Below are positions 6,255 through 9,185 of a stretch of DNA of 9,185 bases, one piece after another. Numbering within the stretch: the stretch's first letter is position 1; every line of letters starts with the position of its first letter. The translations under genes were made by a program, and so were the position numbers. Under the pieces are notes generated by a model. The model was not told where the DNA came from, did not search any database, and worked only from the letters and a program-made list of their open reading frames with translations. The DNA is taken from positions 1 to 9,185 of the forward strand of contig MVQS01000102.1 in assembly GCA_002067855.1 (NCBI GenBank), read 5' to 3'. This stretch comes from Syntrophaceae bacterium PtaB.Bin038 (GTDB taxonomy: Bacteria; Desulfobacterota; Syntrophia; Syntrophales; UBA2192).

Positions 6255-7295
6255 ATGACCGAAACGATTTTCATCGCGACTCTGACCCTGGTCCTCGCTG
6301 TGCTGTTCCGGTGGGCCTTCCGCACGCTGCCGGGCGAGAGCTGGCAGATAATGGCCGCCGTGCCCCTTCACAAGCACGAAAGCGGCCGCTGGGCGGGCCT
6401 GAACCTGACCTGGTACGGGTTCTTCAGCGCGAGCGCCTATGTGCTCGCCGCCGGCGTCTACCTCGTCCTGACGGCATCCTTCGGTGTGCCGCTCGAGGCG
6501 GCCGGCGCAGTGCTCGTCGCCGTGCTCGGGCTCTGCGCCCCAGCGGCGAAGCTCCTCGCGCGGCTGATCGAGGGCAAGAGCTTTACCTTCACCGTCGGAG
6601 GGGCGTCCTTCGTGGGCATCCTGGCCGCCCCGTTCCTGGTTCGCGGGGTCGAGGCCCTGTCGGGGTGGCCGCTGCCGGTCTTCCCGATGATCGCCGCCAT
6701 CGCCGTCGCCTACGCCCTCGGCGAGGGCGTGGGGAGACTCGCCTGCGTGAGCTTCGGCTGCTGCTACGGCCGGCCGCTCTCGGACTTCGGCCCCTTCGTG
6801 CGGGACCGTCTCGAACGCTGGTGCTTCACCTTCACGGGCAAGACCAAGAAGATCGCTTACGAAAGCGGTCTTGACGGACAGAAGGTGGTCCCCGTGCAGG
6901 CCCTCTCGACCGTCGTGAACAGCGCGGCGGGGCTCGCGGGGGCCGTCCTGTTCCTGGCCTCGCAGTTTGTCGCGGCGTTCCTTGTGACGGCGGCCGTCAC
7001 GCAGGGGTGGCGCTTCTTTTCAGAGTTTCTCCGCGCGGACTTCCGCGGGCACGCCCGGATCTCGGCCTACCAGCGGATGAATGTCGCCGCCGTCCTCTAC
7101 GCGGCGGCCCTGACCCTGCTCGCTCCCGCATCGGCCCCTGTCGCCGTGGATCTCGCGGCCGGCCTCCGTATCCTCTGGAGCCCCGCCATGATCCTCTCGC
7201 TGCAGGGCCTGTGGATCGTCTTCTTCCTCTACACGGGGCGCAGCAGCGTCACGGGCTCGACGATGGACTTTTTCGTCCACGGGGACCGGATTTGA
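6255..7295 (+). CDS. Divergent Lgt-fold (prolipoprotein diacylglyceryl transferase-like) membrane protein
   Basis: The 346-residue product is an integral membrane protein with about seven or eight hydrophobic segments (near 4-22, 52-74, 81-103, 116-133, 141-163, 220-245, 275-295 and 305-328). Several positions recall Lgt, which moves diacylglycerol from phosphatidylglycerol to lipoprotein cysteines: LTWYGFF at 51-57, GG at 115-116, LGEGVGRLAC at 155-164 with Arg161, VPVQ at 212-215 in place of HPSQ, and RFFSEFLR at 253-260 like the Lgt RFxxEFxR. Residues important in E. coli Lgt appear changed: the HGG histidine (His103) is replaced by FVG at 119-121, and Asn146 by Cys164, followed by an unusual GCCYGRP at 168-174. 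A soluble loop spans about 175-212. It is therefore probably not the housekeeping Lgt. The start has GGGAGAG 7 nt upstream and lies 4 bp after the Psd-like stop, indicating cotranscription. Confidence 0.75.
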   Translation: MTETIFIATLTLVLAVLFRWAFRTLPGESWQIMAAVPLHKHESGRWAGLNLTWYGFFSASAYVLAAGVYLVLTASFGVPLEAAGAVLVAVLGLCAPAAKLLARLIEGKSFTFTVGGASFVGILAAPFLVRGVEALSGWPLPVFPMIAAIAVAYALGEGVGRLACVSFGCCYGRPLSDFGPFVRDRLERWCFTFTGKTKKIAYESGLDGQKVVPVQALSTVVNSAAGLAGAVLFLASQFVAAFLVTAAVTQGWRFFSEFLRADFRGHARISAYQRMNVAAVLYAAALTLLAPASAPVAVDLAAGLRILWSPAMILSLQGLWIVFFLYTGRSSVTGSTMDFFVHGDRI

Positions 7296-7306
7296 ACGAA
7301 TCGTTC
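7294..7306. repeat. Perfect 6+1+6 palindrome overlapping the Lgt-like stop codon
   Basis: GAACGA (7294-7299) and TCGTTC (7301-7306) are perfect reverse complements around a single A. The centre is too tight for a good RNA hairpin, so if it matters it is more likely a protein site on DNA. No promoter is evident beside it. Confidence 0.25.
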
Positions 7307-7314
7307 GGGGAATC

Positions 7315-7362
7315 CTCGGGTCCCTGGCCCGAGAATGAACCGACGAACCCACAAGCCAGGGA
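7315..7362 (+). promoter_or_regulatory. Two mutually exclusive hairpins in the spacer before the HAD-GDPD gene
   Basis: CTCGGG (7315-7320) pairs perfectly with CCCGAG (7328-7333) around a 7-nt loop. Alternatively TCCCTGGC (7321-7328) pairs perfectly with GCCAGGGA (7355-7362) around a 26-nt loop. The second stem uses the loop of the first, so only one can form at a time. The larger stem ends three bases before the GAAGGA (7365-7370) that serves the gene at 7383. No T run follows either stem, so a simple intrinsic terminator is unlikely; RNA stability or translation control of the last operon gene is possible. Confidence 0.35.
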
Positions 7363-7382
7363 ACGAAGGAACCGGGGTGTGA

Positions 7383-8870
7383 ATGGCAACCTGGATGAAA
7401 CGGCTCTCCGATCACTACGAGAGAATGCGGCGCCGCCATCCCGACGAGGACCTCATGATCCTCTTCGACATCGACGGCACCATCCTCGATACCCGTTACA
7501 TGATCCACCACGCCCTGCAGTCCTACGACCGTGCGCACGGCACGGAGTGGTTCCGGGATCTGGCCGTGGAGGGCATCACGGTGAACGAGAGCCAGGTGGT
7601 GTCGCTGCTGGAATCGATGGCAATCGGCGGCGCCCTGCGGGACGAGGTCCTGGCCTGGTACGCCGGTCATTGCTGGACGACCGAGGCGATCCTGCGCTCC
7701 CATCGGCCCTTCGCGGGGGTCATGGAGGTCATCCGGTGGTTCCAGATCCAGCCCCGGACCCACGTGGGCCTCAACACGGGCCGCCCCGAGTCGATCCGCA
7801 GGGAAACGCTCCGATCGCTCAACAACATCGGGCGGGAGTACAAGGTGAGCTTCCGCAGTGAGCATCTTTTCATGAACCGCCGCGGCTGGGGCGAGGGCGT
7901 TGTCGAGGAGAAGGTGGAGGGTATCCGCCGATTCCGGGCAGAGGGCTTCCGCGTGATCGCCTTCGTGGACAACGAGCCCGAGAACCTGCAGGCCGTCTCG
8001 GAGATGGACGGCCGGGACGAGATCCTCCTGCTGCACGCGCACACCCTTTTCCGGTCCAAGCGCGGGCATCTCCCGGCTCGGTCGGTGGCCGGACGGGACT
8101 ACGACATCACGGAACTCGTGCCCGAGCGGGCGCTGCCGCGCCACGTGCAGTTCGTCTGGCACGGGGTGAACGACGAGGCCAACCTGCGGCAGTTCCTCGC
8201 CTCCAACGTCGAGTGGGCCGAGTGCGACGTCCGACTCGACCCGGACGGCGAGGGGGTGGTCCTCCGGCACGACTCCTTCGAGGAAACGCCGCCCGACCCG
8301 GACGAGGCGCTCCTGGGCCTCGGGACGATCCTCGAGAGCCTCCGGGGGACGGACAAGTCGCTCAAGCTGGACCTCAAGGAGGACGGCAGTCTGCTCGACC
8401 GCGTCGCGGGGATCCTGAGAGCGCACGGCGTGCCCGAGGGGCGTCTCTGGTTCAACGGGATGGTGGAGGTGCTTCGCGAGGAGGGGTTCCGCAAGCTCGC
8501 AAAGGCCTTCCCGGGGGCCGTCGTGCAGTGCCCCGTCGACTTCCTCGTTCCCCTCATCCTCGGGGCGCCGACCAAGGCCCTGGCCGTCCTCGACGTGCTC
8601 CACGGCTGGGGGATCAACCGCTTCTCGATCAACTGGAAGGCACCGGACAAGCAGGAAATCCTTGACAAACTGGAGCGCTGGGGATATGAGCTGAACATAT
8701 ACAACGTGCCGGATCTCGAGGCCTTTCTCAAGGCGGCGCTCCTGCTTCCTCGTTCGGTCACATCGGATTTCAACTTTCCGAAGTGGCACTATTACGGCAG
8801 GGGACCCGGGCTCAGGCAGAGGCATTTCGAGTATACCATCATCCGAGCGCCGGAGGGCCCGGCGTTATAG
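7383..8870 (+). CDS. HAD phosphatase fused to a GDPD/menorin-like phosphodiesterase domain
   Basis: This 495-residue protein joins two apparent hydrolase domains. Residues about 24-225 form a haloacid dehalogenase-type domain: motif I DIDGT at 29-33 (nucleophile Asp29, acid Asp31), motif II NTGR with Thr132, motif III Lys177, and motif IV VDNE with Asp196. Residues about 253-480 resemble the PLC-like/GDPD superfamily, especially the FAM151/menorin (DUF2181) type: WHGVN at 259-263, AECDVRL at 279-285 (Glu280, Asp282), LRHD at 294-297 (His296), KLDLK at 328-332 and WFN at 356-358. A GDPD domain would split glycerophosphodiesters to glycerol 3-phosphate, and a HAD domain could then free the phosphate; this coupling is inference. 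There is no signal peptide, so it probably acts in the cytoplasm. GAAGGA lies 12 nt before the ATG, rather far, with GGGG nearer. It is likely the last gene of the operon. Confidence 0.82.
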   Translation: MATWMKRLSDHYERMRRRHPDEDLMILFDIDGTILDTRYMIHHALQSYDRAHGTEWFRDLAVEGITVNESQVVSLLESMAIGGALRDEVLAWYAGHCWTTEAILRSHRPFAGVMEVIRWFQIQPRTHVGLNTGRPESIRRETLRSLNNIGREYKVSFRSEHLFMNRRGWGEGVVEEKVEGIRRFRAEGFRVIAFVDNEPENLQAVSEMDGRDEILLLHAHTLFRSKRGHLPARSVAGRDYDITELVPERALPRHVQFVWHGVNDEANLRQFLASNVEWAECDVRLDPDGEGVVLRHDSFEETPPDPDEALLGLGTILESLRGTDKSLKLDLKEDGSLLDRVAGILRAHGVPEGRLWFNGMVEVLREEGFRKLAKAFPGAVVQCPVDFLVPLILGAPTKALAVLDVLHGWGINRFSINWKAPDKQEILDKLERWGYELNIYNVPDLEAFLKAALLLPRSVTSDFNFPKWHYYGRGPGLRQRHFEYTIIRAPEGPAL

Positions 8871-8915
8871 ACAGGAGGACATCCTGCAATCGGATCAACC
8901 CAGCGAACCCTTCCT

Positions 8916-8934
8916 ACCGGCCCGGTTTCGGCCG
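8916..8934. other. Overlapping small inverted repeats in the spacer
   Basis: ACCGG (8916-8920) and CCGGT (8922-8926) form a perfect palindrome around one C. Overlapping it, CGGCC (8918-8922) pairs with GGCCG (8930-8934) around a 7-nt loop. Both stems are only 5 bp and GC-rich, so chance is likely. Confidence 0.2.
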
Positions 8935-9009
8935 TCATCCGTTCCACCCCGCAGGACCACTATTGCCGTGAACCGATCGGGACAACCCCCTGTCGGGATT
9001 CCTGCGCGG

Positions 9010-9028
9010 GGAAGGGCATTGCCCTTCC
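9010..9028 (+). terminator. Strong hairpin ahead of the PhoH-family gene
   Basis: GGAAGGGC (9010-9017) pairs perfectly with GCCCTTCC (9021-9028) around a 3-nt loop, and a CGC/GCG extension is possible across a bulge. It is the strongest stem in the spacer and could end the upstream operon, but the sequence after it has no T run. It stops 8 nt before the AAAGGAG Shine-Dalgarno (9037-9043), so it may instead be a leader structure of the PhoH-family mRNA. Confidence 0.35.
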
Positions 9029-9053
9029 GCGGCGTCAAAGGAGCATGACCCCC

Positions 9054-9185
9054 ATGATCAAGACGTACATCCTGGACACCAACGTGCTGCTTCACAACCC
9101 GGGCGCCCTGTTTGCCTTCGAGGACAACCAGATCGTGATCCCCATGGCCGTCATCGAGGAGATCGACAACCAGAAGCGGCGGCAG
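9054..9185 (+). CDS. PhoH-family protein with N-terminal PIN domain (partial, 5' end)
   Basis: Only the first 44 residues are in the window; the gene runs off the right edge. They match the start of the PIN-PhoH (PhoH2/YlaK-type) proteins: KTYILDTNVLLHNP at 3-16, with the PIN-domain acid Asp8 and Asn10, then FEDNQIVIPMAVIEEID at 22-38 with conserved acids Glu35/Glu36. In full-length members the PIN nuclease domain is followed by a PhoH P-loop ATPase, and an RNA helicase/nuclease activity has been described for the family. The ATG at 9054 is preferred over the in-frame ATG at 9045 because AAAGGAG (9037-9043) is only one base before the latter but 10 nt before the former. PhoH was named as a phosphate-starvation-inducible gene in E. 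coli, which fits the neighbourhood, but no Pho box is evident in front of this copy. Confidence 0.88.
   Translation, partial: MIKTYILDTNVLLHNPGALFAFEDNQIVIPMAVIEEIDNQKRRQ

Larger units (their letters stand above)
8872..9048 (+). other. Spacer with orphan Shine-Dalgarno and an open frame lacking a normal start
   Basis: An ideal AGGAGG lies at 8873-8878, two bases after the HAD-GDPD stop, within a small hairpin (CAGGA 8872-8876 with TCCTG 8882-8886). Five bases downstream is CTG at 8884, whose frame stays open for 54 codons and ends in TGA at 9046-9048, overlapping an ATG at 9045. The encoded peptide would be rich in Pro and Arg and resembles nothing I know. The only usual start in frame is a GTG at 8968 without a good ribosome site. 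Chance, a decayed small gene and a leader peptide for phoH are all possible. Confidence 0.2.

Noticed and set aside
5144..6325. 393-codon minus-strand open frame opposite the Psd-like gene
   Set aside because: The Psd family motifs on the + strand settle the coding frame; the opposite frame has no recognisable domain.
8932..8938. Single CCGTCAT upstream of phoH as a Pho box
   Set aside because: No second unit lies 11 bp to either side, so it lacks the direct-repeat structure PhoB needs.
8783..8971. 62-codon + strand open frame across the end of the HAD-GDPD gene
   Set aside because: Most of it lies inside the upstream gene in another frame, its start has no convincing ribosome site, and the product has no known features.
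1..9185. CRISPR arrays, tRNA or rRNA genes, insertion sequences, attachment sites
   Set aside because: No spaced long repeats, no tRNA cloverleaf or rRNA sequence, no transposase or integrase motifs and no terminal inverted repeats were seen on either strand.

Overview
The window is a GC-rich bacterial chromosomal segment in which every recognisable gene lies on the + strand and genes are packed tightly. It carries housekeeping-type genes and no mobile element, CRISPR array or RNA gene that I can see. The RadA, PhoB-like, DksA-like, Psd-like and PIN-PhoH mix together with the codon bias suggests a Gram-negative bacterium, perhaps from the deltaproteobacterial (Desulfobacterota) lineages. That placement is an impression from gene content, not a measurement.

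Layout: (1) 1-127 is a comparatively AT-rich leader with no clear gene. (2) 128-1489 is radA, the DNA-repair and branch-migration ATPase. (3) 1528-2226 is a PhoB-like OmpR-family response regulator. It has a good sigma70-type promoter buried in the 3' end of radA, and no sensor kinase gene beside it. (4) 2227-2371 is a control region: a probable hairpin terminator, then four 7-bp units repeated at an exact 11-bp period that resemble a double Pho box, then a -10-like hexamer 10 bp further on. (5) 2372-8870 is a probable five-gene operon: a DksA/TraR-type zinc-finger regulator, an 820-residue protein I cannot assign, a phosphatidylserine decarboxylase-family protein, a divergent Lgt-fold membrane protein, and a two-domain protein joining a HAD phosphatase to a GDPD/menorin-like phosphodiesterase domain. 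The first four genes overlap or nearly abut (4-bp overlap, 41-bp overlap, 4-bp gap). The fifth follows an 87-bp spacer that can fold in two mutually exclusive ways. (6) 8871-9053 is a spacer with several hairpins and an orphan Shine-Dalgarno-like motif. (7) 9054-9185 is the start of a PhoH-family gene (N-terminal PIN domain), cut by the window end.

The most interesting reading is that the five-gene operon is a phosphate-responsive unit concerned with phospholipids. The regulator next door keeps the DNA-contacting residues of PhoB, the promoter looks like a tandem Pho box with phoA-like spacing, three of the five products belong to families that handle phospholipids or phosphate esters, and the next gene encodes a PhoH-family protein. 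The 820-residue protein, translationally coupled to the decarboxylase homologue, would be the new component. Motifs and spacing are seen directly; the system-level role is inference.
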